From the NCBI GenBank assembly GCA_942490645.1, contig CALNXN010000004.1, forward strand, positions 84,482 to 148,481: a stretch of DNA of 64,000 bases, written 5' to 3'. Shown piece after piece: positions 36,547 through 47,060 of this stretch. Position numbers and translations under genes: made by a program. Under the pieces are notes generated by a model. The model searched no databases and was not told the origin of the DNA. It was given only the letters and a program-made list of their open reading frames with translations. Source of the stretch: CALNXN01 sp942490645 (GTDB taxonomy: Bacteria; Pseudomonadota; Alphaproteobacteria; Rhodobacterales; Rhodobacteraceae). Each line of letters starts with the position of its first letter. Positions within the stretch are counted from its first letter, which is position 1.

Positions 36547-37597
36547 TTCACAGATCCTTAAGTCTATCCCGCGCGGACGATTGCCGCCCTGTCCGCAATG
36601 GCAGTTATTTTGTCAAAAGCAGCATTGCGCGGCAATGGCAGTTTCAGAGTTTTTCGGACCAATCGAGCCTTAAACCGAGTTAGATTGTGACTCTGACCCG
36701 CATGAAACGTCTATGGGAACACCCCATGATGCGGTGTGCCGCATCATTTGCACGCAGCAAACGTCGCGACACTCGCCTTCAACATCTTCGGGATACACGC
36801 GAAAGAGGTCAAGAAAAGGACAAGGAGCGCAGTGGCTTACCGGGGATACTTCGAACCTTCCTGATATAATCATGGTTTAGTCAAAATAAATCGCCTAATT
36901 CATATCACACTCCATTAACTACCATATAGTATATTAATACTGGCTCATTTGAGGGAATGTTCTGAAAACAACATCGGCCCATAGCGGACATTCGTGCTAG
37001 CTGCAGCGAACCGCGGCAAGGAGCCCTAACTACCGAAGGCTGCAATATGTACGAAGGTCCGAAATTCGTTAAGGAGCGGCCAACCAAAGGTGCACGTCTG
37101 CGTCTGCTTGGTGGTGAATAGGATTGATTGATGATAAATATCAATAGCTTGACGGGCGTCATGTGTACTATATGCGCAAACTGAAATTGCCTTCTGGCGT
37201 ACTCCCTCGGGAAATTAGCGATTCAACTGACCTGATCCGATTGCGACTCGTTTGAGCGAGCAACACGCACGTTACCTTTAAGATCCACAAACAGGCAGCC
37301 GCCATTTTTCGGAGATGCGGTAAATGCGTTTTAGGCAGGATCGGTGTCGGCTAAGGTAATGGCCGTGGGTGAGCCGCTTTTCGAGAGCACAAGCGCGCTT
37401 ATGTTGGCTTTGCGTATCCTAGACGTTCCATGGTTATTTCGGCCAAAGAACGCAGAGATTGCTCTCAACTGCATACACTTCGATCAACAAACGACTTGCA
37501 CGGCCAAAGCAACAAGGCTTCCGTCCGCCCTCTCGTAGCTGAGAATGCCCGTTTACTGCCTTGGATCGAAAGCAAGTTAGTCGAGTGTTGCAGGCGT
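36547..37597. other. Gene-free, partly AT-rich region
   Basis: About 1,050 bases without a convincing gene. Base composition dips around 36870-36945. Several short open frames exist, such as 37344-37538 plus, without recognisable domains. It includes a strong 9-bp hairpin at 36726-36747. I see decayed or regulatory DNA, not a gene. Confidence 0.4.
36726..36747. repeat. Perfect 9-bp hairpin
   Basis: Arms ATGATGCGG and CCGCATCAT pair over nine bases around a TGTG loop. It lies 180 bases upstream of the VOC gene start. There is only a short TTT after it on the plus strand, so a terminator call is weak. An RNA structure or operator is also possible. Confidence 0.45.
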
Positions 37598-39079
37598 TTA
37601 TTCGTGGGCAAAGCGCTCATAGTCACTCAAGGCCGTTTCGCAGCCACTGGACCAGATCACTTCAAGCCATTTGCAGAATGCTTCCGAAAATGGATTCGCG
37701 GCAGCCAAGTCGCCGTAGATTCTGCTTTGTTCTAACCATGCAGTCGGACGATCTTTGGCTTTGAGGGCGGCCTCTTTTAGCTGATCCCACATCGGATCAT
37801 TGGCTTCAATAATTGAACCGTCTTCACGCACACCTGCGCACATACGTGCCCAAAGCGCTTCAACAAGAGCGAGGCCTTCTACAGAGCGTCCTGCGGCAAG
37901 TTGGTCGCGCAGGATCGGCAAGACAAATCCCGGGTGGCGTGCCGAGCCATCAAACGCCACACGGCGTGTCGTGTCGACAATCCGGGGGTTCGAAAATCGT
38001 GTTTCGATAAGATCCACGTACTCCAAAGGCGTCTTACCGGGAACAGGAGCCACGGTCGGAGCGATTTCGGTGCGTTGGACCTTGCCAAAGAAAGCTGCAA
38101 TGTCCGGATGCGCCATGCAGCCCGCTATGGTTTCAATGCCGAAGATTTCGCCCACATTTGCGATCACTTGGTGACCCGCGTTCAGGATACGGATCTTCAT
38201 CGTCTCATACGCATGTACATCATCCGAGAACGTTGCCCCAACTTGATCCCAATCGGGGCGGCCCGCGCAAAACGCGTCTTCGATGACCCATTGCCGGAAC
38301 GCTTCATGCGTGACAACGGCCATGTCCTTGATGCCAAAGTCAGCAGCAAGGGCGAGCTCTTTTGGCCCCGTCGCCGGTGCAATGCTGTCGACCATGGAGT
38401 TGGGGAATGCAGCGTTGGCGTCGATCCAATCGGCGAGGTCTGGATCAGATAGGCGCGCAAGCGAGACCACGACTTGACGCAGAATATCGCCATTGCCTTG
38501 AAGGTTGTCGCAACTTAGCCCAGTGAATGGGAGCTCTCCTGCTTCTCGTCGCAGTTTATATGCGGCCACGATAGCCCCAAATGCCGTGCGTGGCGTTTCC
38601 GGGTTCTCTGCGTCATGGATGAGATCAGCGTGGCTTCCGTCAAACCCTTTGGTGACGGGATCAATGTAGTAGCCGCTTTCGGTAACTGTCATCGCGACTA
38701 TACGGATTGCGGGATCTGCCATTTGACGTATTAGGGGCGCGTTGCCTTTCTCGATTGGTAGATAGTCGATCATGGAGCCGACGATTTCGGCGGATACGTT
38801 ATTTGGATCAAGCTCGATCAGTGTGGTCAGGCAATCCTGTGCCAGCAGCTTTTCCCGCATCGCGGCATCGTAGGGTCGTACGCCCGCACCGATGATTGCC
38901 CAATCGTGGGCCTGTCCAGCCTGCATCAGACGGTGCAGGTACCATGCCTGATGGGCACGGTGGAAATTTCCGACCCCGATATGCACGATGCCAGGGTTCA
39001 GGACAGAGCGGTCGTAGCGAGGATGCTCCACGGTCAGTTGAGCAAGCGTCGCGTTTGAAAGGGAGATCAGCTCATCCAT
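37598..39079 (-). CDS. mtlK: Mannitol 2-dehydrogenase
   Basis: NAD-dependent long-chain polyol dehydrogenase oxidising D-mannitol to D-fructose. 493 residues, the usual size. The N-terminal IVHIGVGNFHRAHQAWYLHR binds NAD, and the active-site K-x5-N-x2-H is in MKIRILNAGHQVIANVGE. The start ATG at 39079 overlaps the smoS stop by 13 bases. It is last in the smoEFGK-smoS-mtlK order known from Rhodobacter sphaeroides. Confidence 0.92.
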   Translation of the reverse strand: MDELISLSNATLAQLTVEHPRYDRSVLNPGIVHIGVGNFHRAHQAWYLHRLMQAGQAHDWAIIGAGVRPYDAAMREKLLAQDCLTTLIELDPNNVSAEIVGSMIDYLPIEKGNAPLIRQMADPAIRIVAMTVTESGYYIDPVTKGFDGSHADLIHDAENPETPRTAFGAIVAAYKLRREAGELPFTGLSCDNLQGNGDILRQVVVSLARLSDPDLADWIDANAAFPNSMVDSIAPATGPKELALAADFGIKDMAVVTHEAFRQWVIEDAFCAGRPDWDQVGATFSDDVHAYETMKIRILNAGHQVIANVGEIFGIETIAGCMAHPDIAAFFGKVQRTEIAPTVAPVPGKTPLEYVDLIETRFSNPRIVDTTRRVAFDGSARHPGFVLPILRDQLAAGRSVEGLALVEALWARMCAGVREDGSIIEANDPMWDQLKEAALKAKDRPTAWLEQSRIYGDLAAANPFSEAFCKWLEVIWSSGCETALSDYERFAHE

Positions 39080-39836
39080 TGTCCACCATCCACGTTGTAG
39101 GTTTGGGCGACGATGTAGTTCGCCAAGTCGCTGGCCAGAAACACGGCCATGCCGACCAGGTCCTCGGGTGTGCCCATGCGTCCGAAAGGCACGGCGGCAC
39201 CAACTTCGCGCTTCTTTTGACCCGGCGTCTTGCCTTCGTATTTGGCAAAGAAGGCATCCACACCGTCCCAGTGTTCGCCGTCCACAACGCCTGGGGAGAT
39301 CGCGTTCACATTGATACCGTGTTTGATCAGGTCTAGCCCGGCTGATTGCGTCAGGCTGATAACGGCGGCCTTGGTGGCGCAATAGACCGCGACCAGCGGT
39401 TCGCCGCGCCGTCCGGCCTGGCTGGCCATGTTGATGATCTTGCCGCCTTTGCCGCGTTCGATCATGTGGCGCGCGACGGCCTGCATCGTGAAGAGCGTCC
39501 CCGCCACATTGATGTCGAACACCCGGGAATAGTCCGCGCGATCGATCTCGACAATCGGGGCGGCGGTGAACAGTGCGGCGTTGTTGATCAGAATATCGAT
39601 CTGACCAAAATGGCCAACAGTCTCATCAATGGCCGCGTCAATGCTGGATTGATCTGCGACATCCATGCGCACGGCTACCGCACCTTCGCCGAGTTCTTGG
39701 GCTGTTGCAGTTGCGCGGGCAGTGTCTATATCGGCGATGGCGACGCGTGCGCCCTCCCGGATATAGGCCTCGGCAAAGGCCCGCCCGATCCCTCGGGCGG
39801 CGCCTGTTATCAGGGCTGTCTTGCCAGCCAGTTGCA

Positions 39837-39837
<1 letters not shown>
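39067..39837 (-). CDS. smoS: Sorbitol dehydrogenase, SDR type
   Basis: A 256-residue short-chain dehydrogenase oxidising D-glucitol (sorbitol) to fructose. Rossmann ALITGAARGIGRAF, ILINNAALF, catalytic serine in KIINMASQAG, YCATKAA and the C-terminal YNVDGGQWMS are present. The length and gene order match R. sphaeroides SmoS. I chose the ATG at 39837, whose A is the last base of the smoK TGA stop; a GTG one codon earlier is possible. Confidence 0.9.
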
Positions 39838-40853
<1,016 letters not shown>

Positions 40854-40865
40854 GGGTCAGGTTCC

Positions 40866-41696
40866 TTATTTCACAGCGCCGAAGGTCAGGCCGCTGACGA
40901 GTTGTTTCTGGCTGAACCAGCCGAGAATGAGGATCGGTGCGATGGCCATGGTCGAGGCCGCACTGAGCTTGGCGAAAAACAGGCCTTCCGGGCTGGAGTA
41001 GCTTGCGATGAAGGCTGTCAACGGGGCGGCTTTTGCCGCCGTCAGGTTCAGCGTCCAGAAGGCTTCGTTCCATGCTAGGATAAAGTTCAGCAGCAGGGTC
41101 GAGGCAATGCCGGGGATCGCCATCGGCGTGAGAACATAGAGGATCTCTTCCTTCAGCGATGCACCGTCCATGCGCGCGGCTTCCAGGATCTCACCCGGAA
41201 TTTCCCGGAAGTACGTGTACAGCATCCAGACGATGATCGGCAGGTTCATCAGCATCAGGACGATGACCAGCGCGACTCGGCTGTCCAGAATTCCCATTCT
41301 GATGCAGATCAGGTAGATCGGGTACAACACACCCACCGCCGGCAGCATCTTGGTCGAGAGCATCCAGAGCAGGATGTCTTTGGTCCGTCTGGACGGCACG
41401 AAGGCCATCGACCAAGCTGCGGGAACCGCAATGATGATGCCCAGGATCGTGGAGCCGCCGGCGATGATGATCGAATTCCAGAGGAACTTGGCATAGTCCG
41501 AACGCTCCATGACGGCGGTGTAGTTTTCCAGCGTCCAGTCAAAGGCGAGGAAGACGGGTGGGTCTGCGATCGCCGTTGCTTCGGTCTTGAAGCTGGTGAG
41601 GATCGTCCAGAGGATCGGGAAGAAGATCAGCAATCCGATGCCCCATGCGGCGGTCGTGTTGATTATCTTGCGTTGTTGAGTTACTGAGCGGGCCAT
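40866..41696 (-). CDS. smoG: Polyol ABC transporter permease
   Basis: A 276-residue MalG-type permease with six membrane helices and the EAA loop region EILEAARMDGASLKEEILYVLTP. I chose the ATG at 41696 (MARSVTQ), preceded by a strong GAGGAGGAC ribosome binding site, rather than an upstream start within the smoF end. It follows smoF by 10 bases. Confidence 0.9.
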   Translation of the reverse strand: MARSVTQQRKIINTTAAWGIGLLIFFPILWTILTSFKTEATAIADPPVFLAFDWTLENYTAVMERSDYAKFLWNSIIIAGGSTILGIIIAVPAAWSMAFVPSRRTKDILLWMLSTKMLPAVGVLYPIYLICIRMGILDSRVALVIVLMLMNLPIIVWMLYTYFREIPGEILEAARMDGASLKEEILYVLTPMAIPGIASTLLLNFILAWNEAFWTLNLTAAKAAPLTAFIASYSSPEGLFFAKLSAASTMAIAPILILGWFSQKQLVSGLTFGAVK

Positions 41697-41706
41697 GTTG
41701 TCCTCC

Positions 41707-42575
41707 TCACGCGTCAAGGTTCTTGCCGACGATGCGCATCAGGAAGATGGCAACGATATTGGCGAGAATGATTGCATATACACCACCGGCGGAGCCCAGT
41801 CCGACGTTCTGGCTTTCAAGCACGCGCTGGAAGATCAGGTAGGTGAGCGTCCGGGTGCCAAATGCACCGCCGGTCGTCACGAAGATTTCGGCGAAGATTG
41901 CCAGCAGGAAGATCGTCTGAATAAGCAGAACGATCGTAATGGCACGGCTTAGGTGCGGCAGCGTGATGAAGGCGAACCGTTTGAGCGGCGGCGCGCCATC
42001 CATCTCGGCGGCCTCCAGCTGTTCGCTGTCGAGCGACTGGATCGCCGTCAGCAGGATCAGCGTCGCGAAGGGCAGCCACTGCCAGGACACGATCAACACG
42101 ATGGACGGAAGCGAAGCCTCCGACAGCCACGAGACCGGGTCAGCCCCAAAAAACCGCCACAGATGCGCGAACAGCCCGTTGGTGGGATCCATGAACATGT
42201 TCTTCCAGACCAGCGCGGAAACGGTCGGCATGACGAAGAACGGCGCGATCACGAGGATCCGGACGACGCCCTGGCCCCACATGGGCTGGTTGAGCAGGAT
42301 GGCCAGCAAGGACGCCGAAGAACAATGGTAATCGCCAGAACGCCACCGACGACAATCAAAGTGGCCGAAACGGATGGCCAGAACGCGCTGGAACTTACGA
42401 AACGCACATAGTTCTCGAAGCCTACCCACCCAAGATCGCCACCGCGCATGGGCAGGTATTTCTTGAATGAGAACATCAGGGTCATGATCAGGGGGATCAG
42501 CATCCAGCCGAGGAGCAAAACGACGGCCGGGGCCATCATGATGCGAGCCGCTGATCGGGAGTGTTGGGTTGCCAT
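41707..42575 (-). pseudogene. smoF: Polyol ABC transporter permease smoF, frameshifted
   Basis: The true start is ATG 42575 (MATQHSRSAARIMMA), with GAGGAGGT about eight bases upstream. The first 86 residues run normally to ITIVL, but the family sequence then continues in another frame (SLLAILLNQPMWGQGVV), on to the normal C-terminus at 41707. The break lies in about 42305-42322. The total span of 869 bases is one short of a multiple of three, so it reflects a one-base loss or a two-base gain. The downstream part keeps the EAA-type loop EAAEMDGAPPLKRFAF. As written, the gene yields only a 108-residue truncated protein. A sequencing or assembly error cannot be excluded. Confidence 0.8.
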
Positions 42576-42641
42576 TGGGCATACCTCCTCTGTTGATCGC
42601 CGGAGGCTATCGTGAACGGAGCTGCGATCAGAGAAAAGTTG

Positions 42642-42679
42642 GAATACCCGGGGGCAGATCTTGAGCCCCCCGGGTATTC
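42642..42679 (-). other. 13-bp perfect hairpin between smoE and smoF
   Basis: Arms GAATACCCGGGGG (42642-42654) and CCCCCGGGTATTC (42667-42679) with a 12-base loop, within the gap between smoE and smoF. There is no T run, so it is more likely an intercistronic stem that stabilises the upstream mRNA or reduces read-through. This would allow more binding protein than permease to be made, as known for malE-malF. Functional reading is inference. Confidence 0.65.
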
Positions 42680-42688
42680 GGAGAACGC

Positions 42689-43993
42689 TTAGCGGTAGCC
42701 AGCGGCTTCCATTGCGTCGTTGGTCAAGGCCTGTGCCTTCTCAAGCGCTTCTTCGACGGTCTGCTGACCAGCATAAGCTGCAGAGAATTCCTGGCTGACT
42801 TCGGTTGCGATGCCTGCAAACTCAGGGATAGCGACGAACTGGACGCCGACGTAGGGTACGGGATCGACCGTCGGGTTCTTCGGATCGGCCGCATTGATCG
42901 ATTCAAGCGTCATCGCGGCAAAGGGGACCTCTTGATAGTTAGGGTTTTCGTACAGCGACGTACGGGCACCCGGAGGCACGTTCGCCCAACCTTCGTTGGC
43001 CGCAACCAGTTCGATATAGTCTTTCGAAGTTGCCCACTCGATGAACGATTTGGCGGCAGCTTCTTTCTGCGTACCGGCGGGGATCGCCAGCGCCCATGCC
43101 CAGAGCCAGTTCGCGTTCTTACCCAAGCCGGTGTTCGGCGCCAGCGCGAAGCCGACCTTGTCAGCAACGGTCGAGTCGTCTGGGTTGGTCACGAAGGACG
43201 CCGCAACGGTCGCGTCGATCCACATGCCGCACTTGCCTTGCTGGAACAGGTTCAGGTTTTCGTTGAACCCGTTGGTCGCGTAGCCGTTGGGGCCGGATTC
43301 GTTCATCATACCGGCGAAGAAGGTCAGCGCTTCATTCCACTCGGGCTGATCGAACTGGGCGTTCCAGTCTTCGTCGAACCAGCGTGCGCCGAAGGAGTTG
43401 GCTGTGACGGTGATGAATGCGCCGCCTTCACCCCAACCGGCTTTGCCGCGCAGGCAGATGCCGTTGATGTCGTTTTCGCGGTCGGTCATCGCCGCCGCGG
43501 CTTCGCGGATGAATGCCCATGTGGGGGCTTGTGGCATCTCCAGACCAGCCTTCTCCATCAGGTCGGTGCGGTACATGATCATGGAGCTTTCGCCGTAGAA
43601 TGGCGCCGCATAAAGGGTGCCATCGTAGCTGAGGCCTTCGCGCATAGCTGGCAGAATATCATCTGCATCGTATTCGGCGGAGAGATCATCCAGCGCAACC
43701 AGCCAGCTGTTGGCCGCCCAGATGGGTGTTTCGTACATGCCGATGGTCATGATGTCGAAAGAGCCGCCCTTGGCCGCGATGTCCGTTGTTACGCGTTGGC
43801 GCAGGACGTTTTCTTCCAGTGTGACCCATTCAACCGTGTGCCCGGTTTTTTCAGTAAATGTGTCCGTATAGCCCTGCATGCGGACCATATCGCCGTTGTT
43901 AACCGTAGCGATGACAAGGTTCTCGGCCATTGCACCGCCGGAGCTGACGAGCGCCACGGCCATCGCTGCGTAAAATGTTTTTTCTAAAGACAT
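42689..43993 (-). CDS. smoE: Polyol ABC transporter substrate-binding protein
   Basis: A 434-residue family 1 extracellular binding protein. Signal peptide MSLEKTFYAAMAVALVSSGGAMA is clear, and the mature part is typical (TIGMYETPIWAANSWLVALDDL, LYAAPFYGESSMIMYRTDLM). It is first in the operon and is preceded by a promoter/operator at 44055-44076. The ATG at 43993 is preceded by GAGGAGGAAAC. Binding of sorbitol/mannitol is inferred from operon content. Confidence 0.92.
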   Translation of the reverse strand: MSLEKTFYAAMAVALVSSGGAMAENLVIATVNNGDMVRMQGYTDTFTEKTGHTVEWVTLEENVLRQRVTTDIAAKGGSFDIMTIGMYETPIWAANSWLVALDDLSAEYDADDILPAMREGLSYDGTLYAAPFYGESSMIMYRTDLMEKAGLEMPQAPTWAFIREAAAAMTDRENDINGICLRGKAGWGEGGAFITVTANSFGARWFDEDWNAQFDQPEWNEALTFFAGMMNESGPNGYATNGFNENLNLFQQGKCGMWIDATVAASFVTNPDDSTVADKVGFALAPNTGLGKNANWLWAWALAIPAGTQKEAAAKSFIEWATSKDYIELVAANEGWANVPPGARTSLYENPNYQEVPFAAMTLESINAADPKNPTVDPVPYVGVQFVAIPEFAGIATEVSQEFSAAYAGQQTVEEALEKAQALTNDAMEAAGYR

Positions 43994-44054
43994 CCCAAGT
44001 TTCCTCCTCGTTGGGTAGTCCATACAGGTTACCGGAATTAGCAACGCGAAGTCA

Positions 44055-44076
44055 ATTATATTTTTGCGCGCGCAAA
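44055..44076 (-). promoter_or_regulatory. smoE promoter element with LacI-type operator
   Basis: On the minus strand, a perfect TATAAT -10 box (44055-44060) lies immediately after the perfect 14-bp palindrome TTTGCGCGCGCAAA (44063-44076). An inverted repeat with a CG core next to the -10 is typical of LacI/GalR family operators. It sits just downstream of the LacI-type gene and about 60 bases before smoE. Binding by that regulator is inference. Confidence 0.65.
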
Positions 44077-44097
44077 GTTTCTGAAATGCTCGGTAAA

Positions 44098-45138
44098 TCA
44101 GTAACTTAGGCAGAATCTCTCATGACCAAACGCCCTTCGAAAGTCGTTTCTGTGCGATTGGAGAGGCGTTCTGCATGCTCCAGCATCCCAAACAGTTCGC
44201 TGCACCGCGCGATTCGCAATCGCCTCGTAATCTTGCGCGATAGTCGTCAGCGGCGGGCATGTGAATCGGGAGAACGGGTGATCGTCATGGCCTGCGATCC
44301 GAAGGTCGCAACCGGCGCCGTGGCCGACGCGCAAGCCCAGGCCATAGGCAGCCGAGAGCATGCCGATGGCCAATCGATCATTGCTGCACAGTACCGTATT
44401 GGTATTGAACGCCTTAGATGCCAGAAGGCGCCCGCCTTCGATGCTGCCGATTTCCTCGAAATTCCAGCCCTCGCCGTCAGCCTGAAAAACACGGGGCACG
44501 TGGCCGTGCCGCTCCATGCTTTCGATGTAGGCTTGGTGGCGTTTATTGGCATTCGGGTTCGATGGTGACTTCATCTCGAAGAAGCATGGTGCCTCACCAC
44601 TGCGACACAAATATTCCACCATTAAATCAACGCTTTGGAAATTATCTGTTCCGACAAATGCCTGACCGATATCGCTCATGTTGGCGTCAAACAGGACCAG
44701 CGGGAAGTCTTCGTCGAAGGTGCGAACCGCATCCTTGTCAGACATCCGTCCGAAGGGCGCCAGCAGCACCCCCGCAGGCTTGAGAGATCTCAACGAGTTC
44801 AGGTTGTCCCGCTCCATGTCCGCACTGCCGTGAGAGCTGAGCAGGATGGGGCTGAACCCCGCCTCGATACAGGCGAGCTCAACGCGCCGTCCGATCTCGG
44901 AAAAGAACGGGTCCGCGAGATTCGGCACGACGATGCCGATGTTCTTTGTCGTGCGCCTGTTCTGGTTCATAGCGAACACGTTGGGCTGGTAATTGTGCTT
45001 ATCTAGCGCGGCCTCGATCTTTGCACGTGTCGATGCGCGGACGCTGTCGGGGTCGTTGAAATACTTCGATACTGTCGGGCGGGAGATTCCGCTGACCGCA
45101 GCGAATTCTTCCATGTTGCGAATTTTCGGTTGACCCAT
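44098..45138 (-). CDS. LacI-family regulator with frameshifted C-terminus
   Basis: A 346-residue regulator as read. The helix-turn-helix (EFAAVSGISRPTVSKYFNDPDSVR) and the periplasmic-binding-protein-like effector domain (IGIVVPNLADPFFSEIGRRVE) are intact to about residue 310 (EAIANRAVQR). The remaining residues are unlike the family. In the other frame, from about 44200 down to a TAA at 44106, the sequence reads LFGMLEHAERL and FEGRLVMRDSA, the normal family ending. One extra G near 44197-44200 (CAGCGAACTG for CAGCAACTG) would explain it. It is the likely repressor of smo. The ATG at 45138 is clear. Confidence 0.85.
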   Translation of the reverse strand: MGQPKIRNMEEFAAVSGISRPTVSKYFNDPDSVRASTRAKIEAALDKHNYQPNVFAMNQNRRTTKNIGIVVPNLADPFFSEIGRRVELACIEAGFSPILLSSHGSADMERDNLNSLRSLKPAGVLLAPFGRMSDKDAVRTFDEDFPLVLFDANMSDIGQAFVGTDNFQSVDLMVEYLCRSGEAPCFFEMKSPSNPNANKRHQAYIESMERHGHVPRVFQADGEGWNFEEIGSIEGGRLLASKAFNTNTVLCSNDRLAIGMLSAAYGLGLRVGHGAGCDLRIAGHDDHPFSRFTCPPLTTIAQDYEAIANRAVQRTVWDAGACRTPLQSHRNDFRRAFGHERFCLSY

Positions 45139-46133
45139 TTTTACACCTAAATTCGAGAAAAGATACGCGCGATAACTTTTTCAATGTATGAAAATTGCCT
45201 GTGAAGCGTCAAGGATATAAGTGGTTCAATACCAGGCTTCCGTGCGGAACCGAAAAACTGCGGAGATATTGCGCATTCGTAAGGCCGCGACAATCCAGAA
45301 CATCTGCAAGTCTATGGAAGCAGACAATCAGAAGTCAGGCGCATAGCTTTCCCAACGGCCCGCGCTTGGAAGCGTTTTTGCTTGTCGCACTGGCGCCATT
45401 AATGAGAGATATTTCTCATGAAGGCCGATCATTTGACTGAGTACGAAGGGCGTGAGCCGGTGGATTGTCAGCGCGATTGGTGGTCGGTTGCCTCGGAAAG
45501 CCCGCTGATGCGCCTCGGCATTAAGAGCCCGATCTGTGTACCTCATTCACGCGGCGATCTCTTTGCCCTCATCAAGTGATTGGCCATCCATGAGCGCATT
45601 GCTTTCCCAAGGCAATTCGCTTTCAACAGACCATGATGTGTCTGCAATTCTGGCTCATGCCTCCCATCAGGAATTTCGCTGAAACCAACTGGGCACCTTG
45701 ATGCAACACCCGTTAGGCAGCATGCCGTCCGTTGGTCCCGGGTTCACGCCATATGACTGGTTCGGAGTGTCGAGCAAAGGTTTGACCACCATTCGAAACG
45801 CATTTGCTGTCGCTTTCGATAGCGAGTTGTTCAAGCTGCGCAGGCGCTTAAGTCAGCCACTGCGCTGATAGCACGATAGCATAGGTCATCTGGTTGCACA
45901 GACTGTGCTGCTAAATGCCGACCAACCCCAACCCAATCGGCAAACCGAATACGTGATTTGGATTAATGGCTACCTCAGCTGTCTTTTAAAGGTCCGTCAA
46001 AGCGGCAGCGGCGGCCCCGTCGATATGCGTCGCCATGTTCGCAAACTTCAGTGGTCGGTCAGGGTTTTGATAACTCAGCACCGGACATTAGTCCTGGTAT
46101 TTGCGACCCAAGGAAACCATCTCGATCGATGCC
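45139..46133. other. Gap with possible gene remnants
   Basis: About 995 bases with no intact gene. Short plus-strand stretches look coding in composition: one starting at ATG 45418 (MKADHLTEYEGREP, about 53 residues to a stop), and a second of about 47 residues from an ATG near 45723 with PYDWFGVSSKGLTTIRN. They do not join in one frame, and I recognise neither. They may be relics of a lost gene. The end nearest 45139 presumably carries the lacI promoter. Confidence 0.35.
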
Positions 46134-47060
46134 TCAGATTTCCTCAGCCCATGGGGGATTAGCACCAGCCCGCGCGACGGTGACTGCTGCGACCCTTGCT
46201 CCGTGTTCCAAGGCTTCAATTAAAGCGTCTGCTGGCAAATTTCTCAGCTTTGTTTTCTGAAGCGCGCCCAGTTCGTAGAGTTTCGCCAACACACCGGCAT
46301 TGAAGGTGTCACCGGCCCCAACCGTATCGACGATTTCGGCGCGTTGCGCGGGCACGTTGACCTCAGTTCCGTCAACCAGAAATCCTGTCGCGCCCTCGCC
46401 ACCTCGCGTCAGGATGACCACGCTTGGTCCACTGTCAAGGACGACATTGACCTTCTCTTTCAAAGAGAGCGGTTCAGGAACCATCCAGTTCAGGTCTTCA
46501 TCCGAGACTTTGACGATGTCCGTCAATGCCATCATCCCGTCAAGCCGGGCGCGGTATTTGTGGATGTCTTGAATGAATCGAGGACGAATGTTCGGATCCA
46601 TCATGACAGCGCGTGTCTTGCCTTCCCGTTCAAGAAGCGCGGCGTATGTGCTCGCGCCGGGTTCACAGGCAAGGCTGATCCCACCAAAATAGAGCGACGA
46701 CACCTCTGCGGAGACCTCAGGAAGGTCGTCAGTGCGGAGCATCCTTCCAGCGGAGTTCTCGTCAAAGAAGGAATATGTCGCGTGCCCGTCCTGCAGCCGA
46801 ACAAAGGCAAGCGTCGTTGGGCGGTCGGACCTGACAATGTGGGACGTGTCCACGTTACTTGCCTTCAGCGCATCGGCAAGTTGCTGTCCAAACATATCCC
46901 TCGACAGACCTGTCAGCATACCCGTCTGCACACCCAGTCGCCCCAGTGCGATGGACGTGTTGAACACGGCACCTCCCGCATGGGGAACGAACCCATCGCG
47001 GCCCATCGTGGTCGGCGTCGGGATCATGTCGATAAGCGCTTCTCCGCAACACAGGATCAT
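46134..47060 (-). CDS. PfkB-family sugar kinase (fructokinase-like)
   Basis: A 308-residue ribokinase-family kinase. MILCCGEALIDMIP and GGAVFNTSIALGRLG mark the substrate end; the C-terminal ATP/anion-hole signature is VDTVGAGDTFNAGVLAKL with the catalytic Asp. Its ATG overlaps the ROK regulator stop in ATGA. Given the smo/mtlK operon nearby, whose products make fructose, phosphorylation of fructose is the most likely role, but this was not tested. AAAGGACC precedes the start. Confidence 0.87.
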   Translation of the reverse strand: MILCCGEALIDMIPTPTTMGRDGFVPHAGGAVFNTSIALGRLGVQTGMLTGLSRDMFGQQLADALKASNVDTSHIVRSDRPTTLAFVRLQDGHATYSFFDENSAGRMLRTDDLPEVSAEVSSLYFGGISLACEPGASTYAALLEREGKTRAVMMDPNIRPRFIQDIHKYRARLDGMMALTDIVKVSDEDLNWMVPEPLSLKEKVNVVLDSGPSVVILTRGGEGATGFLVDGTEVNVPAQRAEIVDTVGAGDTFNAGVLAKLYELGALQKTKLRNLPADALIEALEHGARVAAVTVARAGANPPWAEEI

